A stretch of 64,000 nucleotides of DNA from Luteimonas sp. 9C (GTDB taxonomy: Bacteria; Pseudomonadota; Gammaproteobacteria; Xanthomonadales; Xanthomonadaceae): the NCBI RefSeq assembly GCF_902506295.1, contig NZ_LR733312.1, positions 1,341,670-1,405,669 of the forward strand, written 5' to 3'. Below, in pieces: positions 27,489-37,110 of the stretch; the first letter of the stretch is position 1, and each line of letters starts with the position of its first letter. A program made the translations under genes and the position numbers. The notes below the pieces were generated by a model. It saw only the letters and a program-made list of their open reading frames with translations, made no database searches and was not told the origin of the DNA.

Positions 27489-29017
27489 CCGTGACAGGCG
27501 CGCGCGCGGATCTCGGCCAGCAAGGCGCGCGTGACCGGGTCGGCCACGGCCACGTCCTCGCCCTGCACCGCGGGCATCAGTTCGCCGGCGATGCGCTTGC
27601 CGAGTTCGACGCCCCACTGGTCGAAGGCATTGATACCCCAAAGCACCGATTGCGCGTAGACGCTGTGCTCGTAGAGCGCGATCAGCGCGCCGAGACTGCG
27701 CGGGTCGAGACGGTCGAGCAGCAGCAGCGTCGAGGGACGGTTGCCCGGATACGACTTCTGCGGATCGTCCGCCGAGTAGCCGTTGGCCAGCGCCTCGGTC
27801 TGCGCGAGCAGGTTCGACAGCAACGCCGCATGGTTGTCAGCATGCGGATGCGCGGGATTCACCACGCCGATGAAATCGGCCGGCACGGTCTGCGTGCCCT
27901 GGTGCAGCGCCTGGAAGAAGCTGTGCTGCGAGTTCGTGCCCGGCCCGCCCCAGAGCACCGGCACGGTGTCGATGCCGACGGCCTCGCCATCGGGCGTGAC
28001 CGACTTGCCGAGGCTCTCCATCACCAGCTGCTGCAGATACGCCGGCAGCAGCGCGAGGCGCTCGTCGTAGGGCAGCACGGCATGCGTGGCGAGGCCGAGC
28101 GCGTTGCGGTTCCACACGCCGGTCAGCGCATGCAGCAGCGGCAGGTTCTCGCCGATCGGCGCCTGCAGCGCGTGCGCGTCCATGTCGGCAGCGCCGGCGA
28201 GCAGCGCCTCGAAACCGTCCATGCCGACCGCGAGTGCGATCGAGAAACCGACCGCCGACCACAGCGAGTAACGTCCGCCGACCCAGTCCCACATCGGCAG
28301 CACGCGCTCGGGCGCGACGCCGAAGGCCTCGGCGCGCGGCACGTTGGCGCTGACCGCGTACAGGCGTTCGCTGCCGCCGAGCCAGTCGCGCACGACCGCG
28401 CCGTTGAGCAGGGTTTCCTGCGTGCCGAACGTCTTGGAGACGAGGATCGCGGCCGTCTTCGACGGATCGAGTTTCGCCAGACGATGCTGCGCATCGCTGC
28501 CGTCGACGTTGGTCAGGAAATGCACGCGGAAACGCCCGGTGCCGAAATCCTTCAGCGCGTCGACGACCAGGCGCGGGCCGAGATCAGAGCCGCCGATGCC
28601 GACATTGACGATGTCGGTGACCTCGGACGCTTCGAGCTGCGAGACGAGTTCCGCCATGCGCACGCGCGCCTCGACGGCCTGCGCATGCGCGTCACGCGCG
28701 ATCGCGGTGTCCGACAACGCGGACCGCAGCGCGACGTGCAGCGCCGGGCGCTGTTCCGAGGTGTTGACGGTGGCCCCATCGAACAGCGCGCGGAAGGCCT
28801 GCGGCAGCGTCGCGGCGTCACCGAGCGCGACCAGCGCATCGCGCGCCTCGCGGTCGAGCCGCTGGCGCGCGAAGCTGGCGTAGAGCCCGCCGATGCGCAG
28901 GGCGAAGTCGTGCGGACGCGCCGCATCGGTGTCGACGAGGTCGGCGATGCGCGCCGGTTCGAGGCGACGCGCGTGCGGCGCCAGCGCTTCGATGATCCGC
29001 CGGGCCGCCGTCGTCAT
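27485..29017 (-). CDS. pgi: glucose-6-phosphate isomerase
   Basis: Pgi interconverts glucose-6-phosphate and fructose-6-phosphate. The 510-aa protein carries signature 1 as [23 protein letters not shown], the catalytic [14 protein letters not shown] segment and the C-terminal signature region [13 protein letters not shown]. It is shorter than E. coli Pgi, as is common in Xanthomonadaceae. The start overlaps the panD stop by one base (TGATG). Placing pgi between panD and a GNAT gene is not the E. coli order. Confidence 0.97.
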   Translation of the reverse strand: MTTAARRIIEALAPHARRLEPARIADLVDTDAARPHDFALRIGGLYASFARQRLDREARDALVALGDAATLPQAFRALFDGATVNTSEQRPALHVALRSALSDTAIARDAHAQAVEARVRMAELVSQLEASEVTDIVNVGIGGSDLGPRLVVDALKDFGTGRFRVHFLTNVDGSDAQHRLAKLDPSKTAAILVSKTFGTQETLLNGAVVRDWLGGSERLYAVSANVPRAEAFGVAPERVLPMWDWVGGRYSLWSAVGFSIALAVGMDGFEALLAGAADMDAHALQAPIGENLPLLHALTGVWNRNALGLATHAVLPYDERLALLPAYLQQLVMESLGKSVTPDGEAVGIDTVPVLWGGPGTNSQHSFFQALHQGTQTVPADFIGVVNPAHPHADNHAALLSNLLAQTEALANGYSADDPQKSYPGNRPSTLLLLDRLDPRSLGALIALYEHSVYAQSVLWGINAFDQWGVELGKRIAGELMPAVQGEDVAVADPVTRALLAEIRARACHG

Positions 29018-29397
29018 CAGGCGGCCTGTGCAGGAATCGAGTCGTTGGTGTGGGTCATGCGGTTGTCGCGGTCCACGTACACCAGCTTGGGCTTGAACTT
29101 CGCCACGTCGGCTTCGTCCAGCGCACCGTAGGCGCAGATGATCACCAGATCGCCCACGCCAGCCTTGTGCGCGGCGGCGCCGTTGACCGAGATGATGCCG
29201 CTGCCGACTTCTGCGCGGATCGCGTAGGTCGCGAAGCGCTCGCCGTTGTTGATGTTGTAGATCTCGATGCGCTCGTACTCGCGGATGCCCGACAGGTCGA
29301 GCAGGCGGCCGTCGATCGCGCACGAGCCTTCGTAGTGCAGCTCGGCGTGGGTCACGGAGGCGCGGTGGATCTTGGCTTTCAGCAGGGTGAGTTGCAT
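29017..29397 (-). CDS. panD: aspartate 1-decarboxylase
   Basis: PanD makes beta-alanine for pantothenate. The 126-aa proenzyme has the self-cleavage site Gly24-Ser25 in HYEGSCAID, which yields the pyruvoyl group, as well as [13 protein letters not shown] and [10 protein letters not shown]. The length is normal. It is translationally coupled to pgi and lies 114 bp downstream of panC. Confidence 0.97.
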   Translation of the reverse strand: MQLTLLKAKIHRASVTHAELHYEGSCAIDGRLLDLSGIREYERIEIYNINNGERFATYAIRAEVGSGIISVNGAAAHKAGVGDLVIICAYGALDEADVAKFKPKLVYVDRDNRMTHTNDSIPAQAA

Positions 29398-29511
29398 GGC
29401 GGATGCGGCCGGATCACGGCATCGGACAACGCGGGAAGCCCGCAGGAACCGCGAAGTATAGGGACCCTCTGCGGCATCGCAACATCACCCGCCGCTGCGG
29501 CGGCGGGAGAT

Positions 29512-30378
29512 TCAGCCGGCCGTGGGCGTGCCGTCGAGGCTGAATTCGAGGTTGTCGATCAGGCGTGTCGCGCCCAGCCGCGCGGCAGCGAGCGCCACGG
29601 CCAATGGTTGGCCGTCGACGTACGCCGACAGGTCGGGCGCCCGCACTTCGACGTAATCGACCACGAAGCCAGCCTCGCGTAGCGCCGCCGCGGCCGCGTC
29701 CGTCGCGGCGGCTGCAGGCGCGCCGCCCTGCATCGCGCTGCGCAGGGCGCGCAGGGCCGCCTGCATCGCCGGCGCGCGGACGCGCGCATCGGCGTCGAGA
29801 TACTGGTTGCGCGAACTCATGGCCAGGCCGTCGGCCTCGCGGGCGATCGCGACCGGCAGCAGTTCGACCGGGAACGCGAGATCGGCGACCAGATGTCCGA
29901 TCACCGCGAGCTGCTGATAATCCTTGCGCCCGAACGCGGCGACATCCGGCTGCACCTGGTTGAACAGGCGCGCGACCACGGTCGCCACACCATCGAAATG
30001 GCCGGGACGGTGCGCACCGTCGAGCACCTCGGTCACGCCCGGCACGCGCACGGTCACCGTGTTGTGCAGGCCCAGCGGATACATCGCCTCGACCGACGGC
30101 AGCCACAGCAGATCGCAGCCTGCAGCGGCCAAGCCCTGCGCGTCCTGGTCAGGCGTGCGCGGATAGCGGGCGAAATCCTCGTTCGGACCGAACTGGGTCG
30201 GATTGACGAACACGCTGGCGACCACGCGATCCACCCGCGCGCGGAGCGCCTCGACCAGCGAGAAATGCCCGGCGTGCAGATTCCCCATCGTCGGCACGAG
30301 GCCGACACGCAGGCCTGCGCGCTTCCAGTCGGCAATCCGTGCGCGCAGCGCGGCGAGGTCGTGGACGGTATCGATCAC
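29512..30378 (-). CDS. panC: pantothenate synthetase
   Basis: PanC joins pantoate and beta-alanine using ATP. The 288-aa protein has the HIGH-like motif PTMGNLHAGHFSLV (about 29-42), FVNPTQFGPNEDFARYPRT, the FGRKDYQQLAVI segment and the KMSKS-like MSSRNQYLD. It lies 110 bp downstream of panB on the same strand, in the E. coli panB-panC-panD order. Confidence 0.97.
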   Translation of the reverse strand: MIDTVHDLAALRARIADWKRAGLRVGLVPTMGNLHAGHFSLVEALRARVDRVVASVFVNPTQFGPNEDFARYPRTPDQDAQGLAAAGCDLLWLPSVEAMYPLGLHNTVTVRVPGVTEVLDGAHRPGHFDGVATVVARLFNQVQPDVAAFGRKDYQQLAVIGHLVADLAFPVELLPVAIAREADGLAMSSRNQYLDADARVRAPAMQAALRALRSAMQGGAPAAAATDAAAAALREAGFVVDYVEVRAPDLSAYVDGQPLAVALAAARLGATRLIDNLEFSLDGTPTAG

Positions 30379-30488
30379 AGCGGATCCGGCTTCGGGAGAC
30401 GCGTCGATTTTCGCAGATCGGCGAGCGCGGGCGTCATCGGCACCGCGCGCTTCGCGTCGCCATGACTCTGCCCCGACACGACGCGCGC

Positions 30489-31304
30489 TTATTTGTAGGA
30501 GTGTTCCGGTCCGGGGAAGCTGCCGTCACGCACCGCGTCGATATAGGCACGCGCCGCGCCGGCCACCGAGCCGCCCTCGACGAGGAAGTCGCGGACGAAC
30601 TTCGGCCGGCGATGGCCGCTGTCGAGACCCAGCATGTCGTGCAGCACCAGCACCTGGCCGTCGCAGCCCGGGCCGGCGCCGATGCCGATCGTCGGGACCG
30701 GCGAGGCGGCGGTGATGTCGGCCGCCAGCGCCGCGGGCACGCCTTCGAGCACGACCAGCGTCGCGCCCGCTTCCACGATCGCGCGCGCGTCGTCGCGCAG
30801 CGCCTGCGCCGCGGCGCCGCCACGCCCCTGGATCTTGAAGCCGCCGAAACGCAGCACCGACTGCGGGGTCAGGCCGAGATGCGCGCAGACCGGAATCTCG
30901 CGCTCGACCAGAAACCGCACGACCCCGCACTTGTTCGGCGTCGCGCCTTCCAGCTTCACCATGCCGGCGCCGGCCTGCAGCAGCCGCGTCGATGCATCGA
31001 GCGCGCGTTCGGGGGTGGCATCGGCCTGGAACGGCAGGTCGGCGATGACCAGCGCGCGGTGCACGGCGCGGGCCACGCAGGCGGTGTGGTAGGCGATGTC
31101 GTCGACGGTCACCGGCAGCGTCGAGCCGTGCCCCTGCACCACCATGCCCAGCGAATCGCCGACCAGCAGCAGGTCCACGCCGGCGAGATCGAAGGTACGG
31201 GCGAAGCCGGCGTCGTAGGCAGTCAGCATCGCGAGCCGGCGACCGGCGGCGCGCGCCTCGAACAGTGCGGGCACGGTGACGGGCGCGGAGGATGAAGTGT
31301 TCAT
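30489..31304 (-). CDS. panB: 3-methyl-2-oxobutanoate hydroxymethyltransferase
   Basis: PanB transfers a hydroxymethyl group from methylene-tetrahydrofolate to 2-oxoisovalerate, the first committed step to pantoate. The 271-aa product has [23 protein letters not shown] (metal-binding Asp), [20 protein letters not shown] and [21 protein letters not shown]. The ATG at 31302-31304 gives the typical length. folK ends 161 bp upstream; the intervening stretch holds no recognisable gene. Confidence 0.97.
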   Translation of the reverse strand: MNTSSSAPVTVPALFEARAAGRRLAMLTAYDAGFARTFDLAGVDLLLVGDSLGMVVQGHGSTLPVTVDDIAYHTACVARAVHRALVIADLPFQADATPERALDASTRLLQAGAGMVKLEGATPNKCGVVRFLVEREIPVCAHLGLTPQSVLRFGGFKIQGRGGAAAQALRDDARAIVEAGATLVVLEGVPAALAADITAASPVPTIGIGAGPGCDGQVLVLHDMLGLDSGHRRPKFVRDFLVEGGSVAGAARAYIDAVRDGSFPGPEHSYK

Positions 31305-31465
31305 CGGCCTAGTGTCGCACCAATGCCCGGACACGGTCCGCACGACACGCCGCAGTGGACGAGGCCGCTGCGTCGAACCCGATGCGTCGGGGCCAGGCGA
31401 TAGGCCAGGCGGCGCAGGCAGACACAGGCGCTGCGCGATCCGTCGCGCGAACGGCGGCTGCGCGT

Positions 31466-31960
31466 CTAGGGCAGCGCTTCGATGCCGGCGCGATCGACGC
31501 GCGCGAGCGCATCGGCTGCGCTGCCGATGCGGGGAATCACGATGCCGGCATCGAGCTCCAGCATCGGCACCAGCGCGAACGCGCGTTCGTGCAGGCGCGG
31601 ATGCGGAACGGTCAGTCCCGGCAACGTGATCACCGCATCGCCGTACAGCAGCAGGTCGAGATCCAGCGTGCGCGGCCCCCACTGGTCGCCGGCGGCGTCG
31701 CTGCGGGTGCGTCCGAACGTGCGCTCGATCTCGAGCAGCGCATCGAGCAGATCCATCGGCGCGCGTTCGGTGTGCAGGACCGCGACCGCATTGACGAAAT
31801 CGGGCTGGTCGGTCCGGCCCCAGGCCGGCGTGCGATACAGCGACGACAGCTGCAGGCTGCCGATGTCCGGAAGCGCGGACAGCATGGCGGCGGCATCGCG
31901 CAGGACCTGCGGCACATCGCCGAGATTGCCGCCGAGCCCGATCCAGGCACGCACGCTCAT
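31466..31960 (-). CDS. folK: 2-amino-4-hydroxy-6-hydroxymethyldihydropteridine diphosphokinase
   Basis: FolK pyrophosphorylates the pterin alcohol in folate synthesis. The 164-aa protein has [11 protein letters not shown] at the N-terminus and the signature [15 protein letters not shown] (about residues 90-104), followed by [11 protein letters not shown]. It starts 10 bp after the pcnB stop, and the pair matches E. coli pcnB-folK. Confidence 0.96.
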   Translation of the reverse strand: MSVRAWIGLGGNLGDVPQVLRDAAAMLSALPDIGSLQLSSLYRTPAWGRTDQPDFVNAVAVLHTERAPMDLLDALLEIERTFGRTRSDAAGDQWGPRTLDLDLLLYGDAVITLPGLTVPHPRLHERAFALVPMLELDAGIVIPRIGSAADALARVDRAGIEALP

Positions 31961-31970
31961 GCGCGCGACG

Positions 31971-33308
31971 TCATCCTGCGGCGTTCGGCACACGGCGACG
32001 ACGACGGCGACGACGCGGTGCGCCCGCTTCGTCGCCCGTCTCGTCGTCGCCCGGATACAGCGCGATCGCATGGTCGGGATCGTGCTGGGCTTCTTCCCAG
32101 AACGCGACATCCGCCGCGTGCGCGTCGGAAGCCGTCTGGCGCAGCACGAGGAAGTCGAACGCGGCCCGGAAACGCGGGTGCGACAGGGTGCGCGTCACGC
32201 GCTTGCGCTGGCGCAGCGGGAAGCGCGCCTGCAACAGCCAGATTTCCTGCATCGGCAACGAGAACCGGCGCGGCAAGGCCACCGTCGTCACCTGGTGCAG
32301 CGTGACCCGATCGGCCGCGCGACGCTGGGCCTCGACCGGCTGCACACCGTCGGCCTGCAGTTTCATCCAGGCGCGACAGAACGCCGGCCACAGCAGCGTG
32401 GCGAACAGGAACGCGGGCGAAACCGGATCGCCTGCGGCGACGCGCGCATCGGTCGACGCCAGACCCGCGAGCACCATCGAGCGCAACGCACCGCTGCGGT
32501 TGCTGGCCAGCGCGGCGGCGGATTCGGGGAACAGCGCCGGCAACAGGCCATAGCGCTCCAGGCCTTCGAAACTGGCCACGGCATGCCCGGACAGGAACAG
32601 CTTCAGACACTCCTCGAACAGACGCGCCGGTGCGGCCTCGGCAAGCAGCGACGCCAGGCGCGGAATCGGCTCGGCAGTGCCCGGCTCGATGGCGAAGCCC
32701 AGCTTGGCGGCCAGTCTCACCGCGCGCAGCATGCGCACGGGATCCTCGCGGTAGCGGGTATCGGGATCGCCGATCAGGCGCATCACCCGGTTCTGCACGT
32801 CCTCGAAGCCGCCGGTGTAGTCGCGCACCGAAAAATCGGCGATCGCGTAATACAACGCGTTGGCGGTGAAGTCGCGGCGCACCGCGTCGTCCTCGATTGT
32901 GCCGTAGACGTTGTCGCGCAGCAGGCGCCCGCCGTCGTGGACTTCGCGGTCGCCGCTGCCGTCGTCGACGTTGGCGCGGAACGTGGCCACTTCGATGATC
33001 TCGCGGCCGAACACGACGTGGGCCAGCCGGAAGCGGCGGCCGATCAGCCGGCAGTTGCGGAACAGGCCCTTGACCTGCTCCGGCGTCGCGTCGGTGGCGA
33101 TGTCGAAATCCTTCGGCGTCAGGCCGACCAGCACGTCGCGCACCGCGCCGCCGACCAGATAGGCCTGGTGGCCGGCCTCGTGCAGGCGATAGAGCACGCG
33201 CAACGCGTTCTGGCTGATCTGCCGCCGCGAGATGGTGTGCTGGTCGCGCGGAATGACCCGCAGGCCGGCGGTCGTGTCGCGTTGAATGGAAGCGGAATCG
33301 GTATGCAT
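31971..33308 (-). CDS. pcnB: poly(A) polymerase I
   Basis: PcnB adds poly(A) tails that mark RNAs for decay. The 445-aa protein has the class II nucleotidyltransferase motif LVGGAVRDVLVG followed by the metal-binding pair in KDFDIATD (D67, D69), RRFRLAHV, and RRDFTANALYY. It ends in an arginine-rich tail (eight consecutive Arg) typical of PcnB and absent from CCA-adding enzymes. Position upstream of folK-panB-panC supports PcnB. The ATG at 33306-33308 was chosen; upstream frame lacks family features. Confidence 0.95.
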   Translation of the reverse strand: MHTDSASIQRDTTAGLRVIPRDQHTISRRQISQNALRVLYRLHEAGHQAYLVGGAVRDVLVGLTPKDFDIATDATPEQVKGLFRNCRLIGRRFRLAHVVFGREIIEVATFRANVDDGSGDREVHDGGRLLRDNVYGTIEDDAVRRDFTANALYYAIADFSVRDYTGGFEDVQNRVMRLIGDPDTRYREDPVRMLRAVRLAAKLGFAIEPGTAEPIPRLASLLAEAAPARLFEECLKLFLSGHAVASFEGLERYGLLPALFPESAAALASNRSGALRSMVLAGLASTDARVAAGDPVSPAFLFATLLWPAFCRAWMKLQADGVQPVEAQRRAADRVTLHQVTTVALPRRFSLPMQEIWLLQARFPLRQRKRVTRTLSHPRFRAAFDFLVLRQTASDAHAADVAFWEEAQHDPDHAIALYPGDDETGDEAGAPRRRRRRRRVPNAAG

Positions 33309-33336
33309 CAAGTCTGAAAAAATTCTCAGGCGGCCG

Positions 33337-33363
33337 TTGCGGCGCCAGCAAGCCTGATATACT
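33337..33363 (+). promoter_or_regulatory. candidate promoter of tRNA-Glu
   Basis: A good -10 (TATACT, 33358-33363) is preceded by a weak -35 (TTGCGG, 33337-33342) at 15-bp spacing, shorter than ideal. It lies about 70 bp before the tRNA and points the right way. It is also close to the divergent pcnB start. Confidence 0.35.
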
Positions 33364-33432
33364 AGCAAGCTGCACACGTCTTAGACGCGTTTGCAGGCCG
33401 GTCGTCCCACCGGAGCCGTTCGCGGCACCCCA

Positions 33433-33508
33433 GCTCCCTTCGTCTAGAGGCCCAGGACGTGGCCCTCTCAAGGCTAAAACACGGGTTCGAATCCCGTAGG
33501 GAGCACCA
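33433..33508 (+). tRNA. tRNA-Glu (anticodon CTC)
   Basis: A 76-nt cloverleaf with encoded CCA. The acceptor stem GCTCCCT pairs with AGGGAGC, the D-arm is GTCTAGAGGCCCAGGAC as in E. coli tRNA-Glu, the anticodon stem-loop is TGGCC-CTCTCAA-GGCTA with anticodon CTC, and the T-arm contains GGTTCGAATCC. It reads GAG codons. Confidence 0.97.
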
Positions 33509-33515
33509 TACACAA

Positions 33516-33556
33516 GCAGACAGCCCGCGCCGCACAGCGTGGGCTGTCTGCGTTTG
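33516..33556 (+). terminator. intrinsic terminator of tRNA-Glu
   Basis: A long 15-bp stem (33516-33530 with 33537-33551), starting gcagacagccc and broken only by one G-T wobble, is followed by gttt. It begins 7 bp after the tRNA CCA end. The T-run is short, but the stem is very stable. Confidence 0.75.
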
Positions 33557-33785
33557 GGCGGCGGGTGCGTATGCGTCTTCGCACAGCCCCCCGGCGCGTC
33601 CGGACGGCCTGCAGGCCCCGACGCACGATCCGGCTCGGTCCGTTCGATCGTCACCGGGCCCCGTCGCACTTCGGAAATCATCGAACCATCAGGGCGGCGC
33701 CGGCCGGAAATACGAACGCTTCGCACCGGCAGCGGAAGCGCTGGCTTAAACTGCAGCCCGTCTTCGCCCTGCCCGATCCGAATCC

Positions 33786-34109
33786 ATGCCTTTCGTCGTC
33801 ACCGAAAACTGCATCAAGTGCAAGTACACCGACTGCGTCGAAGTCTGCCCGGTGGACTGTTTCCACGAGGGGCCGAACTTCCTGGTCATCGATCCCGACG
33901 AGTGCATCGACTGCACCCTGTGCGAGCCGGAGTGCCCGATCAACGCGATCTATCCCGAGGACGACGTGCCGGCGGGCCAGGAGGCCTTCGTCGCGCTCAA
34001 TGCCGACCTCGCCAAGGCCTGGCCGGTCATCACGACGCGCAAGGACGCTCTGCCCGACGCCAAGGACTGGGAAGGCAAGTCCGACAAACTGCCGCTGCTC
34101 GAGCGCTGA
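33786..34109 (+). CDS. fdxA: seven-iron ferredoxin FdxA
   Basis: A 107-aa 3Fe-4S/4Fe-4S ferredoxin, a soluble electron carrier. Cysteines in [19 protein letters not shown] and [14 protein letters not shown] fit the Azotobacter ferredoxin I pattern. The C-terminal extension (about 60-107) is family-typical. A possible -10 (TAAACT, 33747-33752) lies about 34 bp upstream. It is a single-gene unit followed by a strong hairpin. Confidence 0.96.
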   Translation: MPFVVTENCIKCKYTDCVEVCPVDCFHEGPNFLVIDPDECIDCTLCEPECPINAIYPEDDVPAGQEAFVALNADLAKAWPVITTRKDALPDAKDWEGKSDKLPLLER

Positions 34110-34132
34110 TCACGCCGGGCATGCTGTACGCA

Positions 34133-34158
34133 AAACGGGCGCCGAAGCGCCCGTTTTC
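34133..34158. terminator. bidirectional terminator between fdxA and the BamC-like gene
   Basis: A perfect 11-bp stem, aaaacgggcgc (34133-34143) and gcgcccgtttt (34148-34158), has loop cgaa. It gives a T-run on both strands, so it can serve fdxA (plus) and the convergent lipoprotein gene (minus). Confidence 0.85.
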
Positions 34159-34203
34159 TTGTCCGGCCATCGGCGACGCCCATCGAGGACGTCGCTGTCG
34201 GGC

Positions 34204-34716
34204 TTACTGCGCGAGCGCGGCCTGCAACGCGGCGATCAGGCGCGTCGGCGCCTCACCGGTCGCGGCGACACCGCGCGGGTCGACCGCCGACACCACCGCG
34301 CCACCCTGCTGCGAAGCCACGCGCACCAGGAACTGGCTGCCCGCGTAGGACACATCGTAGGTGCCCAGCGCCTGCGAACGGCTGTTGACGGTGACACCGT
34401 CGGTTGCGGCCAGGGCCTCGCCGACCTGCGCGAATACCGCATCACGTGCACCGGTCGCGCTGAAGGAGACGTTCGAATCGGCCGGCACCGCAGCCGTGCC
34501 GGAGCGGGTCACCGACGTCGGCGCCTCCGGCAGCGCCATCGCGCCGGCGGTGCTGGGGCGGTCGAGATCCGGCGGGACTTCGAGCGGGCGGGTTTCCGGG
34601 CTCTGCGCGTACAGCGCATTGTCCTTCTTGAACCAGCGGCAGCCGCTGGTGCCCACGACTGCAACCGCGACGACGGCAATGGCGAGGACGCGCATGGAGG
34701 AACGGGGTGGACGCAT
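34204..34716 (-). CDS. bamC: BamC/NlpB-like outer membrane lipoprotein, short form
   Basis: A 170-aa lipoprotein with signal peptide and lipobox VGTSGC. The mature start RWFKKDNALYAQSP followed by RPLEVPPDLDRP matches the BamC N-terminus that binds BamD in the outer-membrane assembly complex. Only about 90 residues follow (SVTRSG to ALAQ), enough for one helix-grip domain; E. coli BamC is about twice as long with two. Location directly after dapA is the same as E. coli nlpB/bamC. The ATG at 34714-34716 has an AGGAG ribosome site about 8 bp upstream. Confidence 0.8.
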   Translation of the reverse strand: MRPPRSSMRVLAIAVVAVAVVGTSGCRWFKKDNALYAQSPETRPLEVPPDLDRPSTAGAMALPEAPTSVTRSGTAAVPADSNVSFSATGARDAVFAQVGEALAATDGVTVNSRSQALGTYDVSYAGSQFLVRVASQQGGAVVSAVDPRGVAATGEAPTRLIAALQAALAQ

Positions 34717-34735
34717 CGTGGAATCTCCTGGGAAA

Positions 34736-35638
34736 TCAGGCGGCGCGGGCGCGGCAGGACGTTTCGAGGTCTGCCGCGAGTCGCGTCGCATCGTCGGCCT
34801 GCGCATCATGCGCCCGGGCCAGTGTCGTCAGAGGCAGACGCAGGCCATGGCCGAAGCCCTGCCTGGCCAGCACCGCCTTGACGGGAATGGGATTGGGTTC
34901 GATGCCGCAGAACGCGTGCAGCGGCTGCAGGCGCGCGTCCCAGTCGTGCGCGGCCTCGACCTGACCGCTACGCGACAGATCGGCCAATCTGCGGAATGCA
35001 GCAGGCACCACGTTGGAGACGACCGAGATCACGCCGTCGGCGCCGGCGAGCATCGCGCGCGCGGCCGTCGGGTCGTCGCCGCTGAGCACGACGAAGTCGT
35101 CGCCCTGCAAAGCCAGCAGCGCCTGCATGCGCTCGACACCGCTGTGCGCTTCCTTGATGCCGACGATCCGCGGGTGCCGCGCCAGCTCGGCGACGGTCTC
35201 GGGCAGCAGGTCGGTCCCGGTGCGGCCGGGGACGTTGTAGAGCATCACCGGCAGACCGCCGGCGTCCGCCACCGCGCGGTAGTGCGCGAGCAGGCCTGCC
35301 TGCGTGGGACGCACGTAGGCCGGCACCACGACCAGGGCGATGTCCGCGCCGAGTTGCGCGAGCCGCTGCGTGGCTGCAATGGTCTTCGACGTCGCCGGCA
35401 GGCCGGTGCCGGCCAGTACGGGCACACGCCGGGCAGCCAGCTCGACCGCACTGCGGACCAGCCAGTCGTATTCATCGTCTTCCAGCGTAGCCGCCTCGCC
35501 CGTCGAGCCGGCGACCACTAGTCCCTGCGTGCCGGCGGCCAGCTGCCATTCGACCAGGCGTTTCCACGCCGCGCGGTCGAGTGCACCGGTGGCGTCGAAG
35601 GGCGTGGCGAGTGCGGTGATGCTGCCTGAAAGTCGCAA
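34736..35638 (-). CDS. dapA: 4-hydroxy-tetrahydrodipicolinate synthase
   Basis: DapA condenses pyruvate with aspartate semialdehyde, the first step toward lysine and diaminopimelate. The 300-aa protein has the Schiff-base lysine K162 (GIKEAHSG), Tyr134 ([10 protein letters not shown]) and the GSTGEAATL motif, in which the first of the two usual threonines is serine. The only start giving the family N-terminus ([15 protein letters not shown]) is a TTG at 35636-35638; no ATG or GTG is available in the right place. bamC follows after 19 bp. gcvR is divergent. Confidence 0.94.
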   Translation of the reverse strand: MRLSGSITALATPFDATGALDRAAWKRLVEWQLAAGTQGLVVAGSTGEAATLEDDEYDWLVRSAVELAARRVPVLAGTGLPATSKTIAATQRLAQLGADIALVVVPAYVRPTQAGLLAHYRAVADAGGLPVMLYNVPGRTGTDLLPETVAELARHPRIVGIKEAHSGVERMQALLALQGDDFVVLSGDDPTAARAMLAGADGVISVVSNVVPAAFRRLADLSRSGQVEAAHDWDARLQPLHAFCGIEPNPIPVKAVLARQGFGHGLRLPLTTLARAHDAQADDATRLAADLETSCRARAA

Positions 35639-35856
35639 GATGGGAATCCGATGGCCGACCGCGGCACGGTCGCTGGGTGACGTCGAGGCCGGGAAACACG
35701 CGGTTTGGCCCGGAAAATGCTGGCCGATGTTACTTGCGGCCACGAAGCGCGGGCAAGTATGCTGACCAAAGCATCCGGCCGAGCCCGGACCGCCGTTCAC
35801 CCTCCAGTCGCCATCGACCCTCGCGGTCGAACAGATTTCCCGCCGCGGACGCCCCC

Positions 35857-36423
35857 TTGACCGATACCGATACCGCTGCCCGGCCCTCGCCGAACGAGAA
35901 TTACCTGCTGATCAACGCGTACACGACGCATCCGGCCTCGCCGCTGCTGTCGGTGTCGCGTCGCATCGCCGACAGCGGTTGCAACATGGTCGACACGCGC
36001 CTGTCGACCGTCGGCCGCGATGTCTCGGTCACGGCACTGGCGAACGGTCCGTGGGATGCGGTCGCCAAGCTCGAAGCGATGCTCACGCGCCTGGAGCGCG
36101 AGGAAGACCTGAAGCTGGTGTGGTACCGCACGGGCCCGAAGCCGATCCAGTCGAACCTGCTGCCCTACGTGGTGGAAGTGGTCGCGGCCGACAAGGCCGG
36201 TATCCTGTTCCAACTGGCCGACTTCTTCGACCGCCAGGGCATCACGATCGAAAGCCTGCACTCCTCGCGCTATCGCGCGATGCAGACCGGCGCCGACATG
36301 TTCTCGGCGCAGATCACGATCGGCATCCCGGCGAACATGCACATCGCCGCGCTGCGCGACGATTTCCTTGAGTTCTGCGACCACCTGAACCTCGACGCGA
36401 TCATGGATCCGATGAAGTTCTGA
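35857..36423 (+). CDS. gcvR: glycine cleavage system transcriptional repressor GcvR-like ACT protein
   Basis: A 188-aa protein with two ACT domains, resembling GcvR, which in E. coli antagonises GcvA at the glycine cleavage operon. The first ACT domain is [19 protein letters not shown] onward with [11 protein letters not shown]; the second is [19 protein letters not shown] with [13 protein letters not shown]. The likely start is a TTG at 35857 ([15 protein letters not shown]); upstream codons in frame have no family character. The E. coli order bcp-gcvR-dapA-bamC is conserved here. Confidence 0.85.
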   Translation: MTDTDTAARPSPNENYLLINAYTTHPASPLLSVSRRIADSGCNMVDTRLSTVGRDVSVTALANGPWDAVAKLEAMLTRLEREEDLKLVWYRTGPKPIQSNLLPYVVEVVAADKAGILFQLADFFDRQGITIESLHSSRYRAMQTGADMFSAQITIGIPANMHIAALRDDFLEFCDHLNLDAIMDPMKF

Positions 36424-36506
36424 GCCGATGCGCGCGGACGCTTGCGAAAGCAGGAACACACGCGCATTGTGATCACGACCGTCGCAATGGAACGCCCGTT
36501 CGAACG

Positions 36507-36989
36507 ATGAGCGGAACACGCAAGAAGCTCGCGAAAGCCACCCTGCAGCTGCCACTGGCGCTGTCGGGCGGCGCGAAGGCCACGCTGGCCGACCACGCCG
36601 GACGCTGGCTCGCCCTCTACTTCTACCCGAAGGATTCAACGCCCGGCTGTACGACCGAGGGCCTGGATTTCAGCGCGCTGCTGCCGCAGTTCCAGGCGCT
36701 CGACGCCGACGTGCTCGGCGTCTCGCGCGACTCGGTGAAATCGCACGACAACTTCTGCGCCAAACAGGGATTCGCGTTTCCGCTGGTCAGCGACGCGGAC
36801 GAAGCACTGTGTCGCGCGTTCGACGTGATCCGCGAGAAGAACATGTACGGCCGGACCGTGCTGGGCATCGAACGCAGCACGTTCCTGATCGATCCCGACG
36901 GCCGCATCGCGTCCGAATGGCGCAAGGTCCGCGTGCCCGGCCATGCGCAGGCGGTACTCGACGCACTCCAGGCTGCGCAGTCGCAGTGA
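36507..36989 (+). CDS. bcp: thioredoxin-dependent peroxiredoxin Bcp
   Basis: Bcp reduces hydroperoxides with thioredoxin. The 160-aa protein has the peroxidatic cysteine C48 in YPKDSTPGCTTEG. The E. coli resolving cysteine five residues later is absent; instead C84 in HDNFCAKQGF is in the place of the resolving cysteine known from Xanthomonas-type Bcp. It starts 83 bp after gcvR in the same direction. Confidence 0.95.
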   Translation: MSGTRKKLAKATLQLPLALSGGAKATLADHAGRWLALYFYPKDSTPGCTTEGLDFSALLPQFQALDADVLGVSRDSVKSHDNFCAKQGFAFPLVSDADEALCRAFDVIREKNMYGRTVLGIERSTFLIDPDGRIASEWRKVRVPGHAQAVLDALQAAQSQ

Positions 36990-37110
36990 CGACCCTTTCC
37001 GAACGTGCATGCCGCCCTCCCGTTTCGCGGGTCGCGGCGGCGCGGTCGTGCGTGTGCGACACCCGCTCCACCTCCGTCATCCCTTCTCCAACACGGAACG
37101 CCGACTGACG

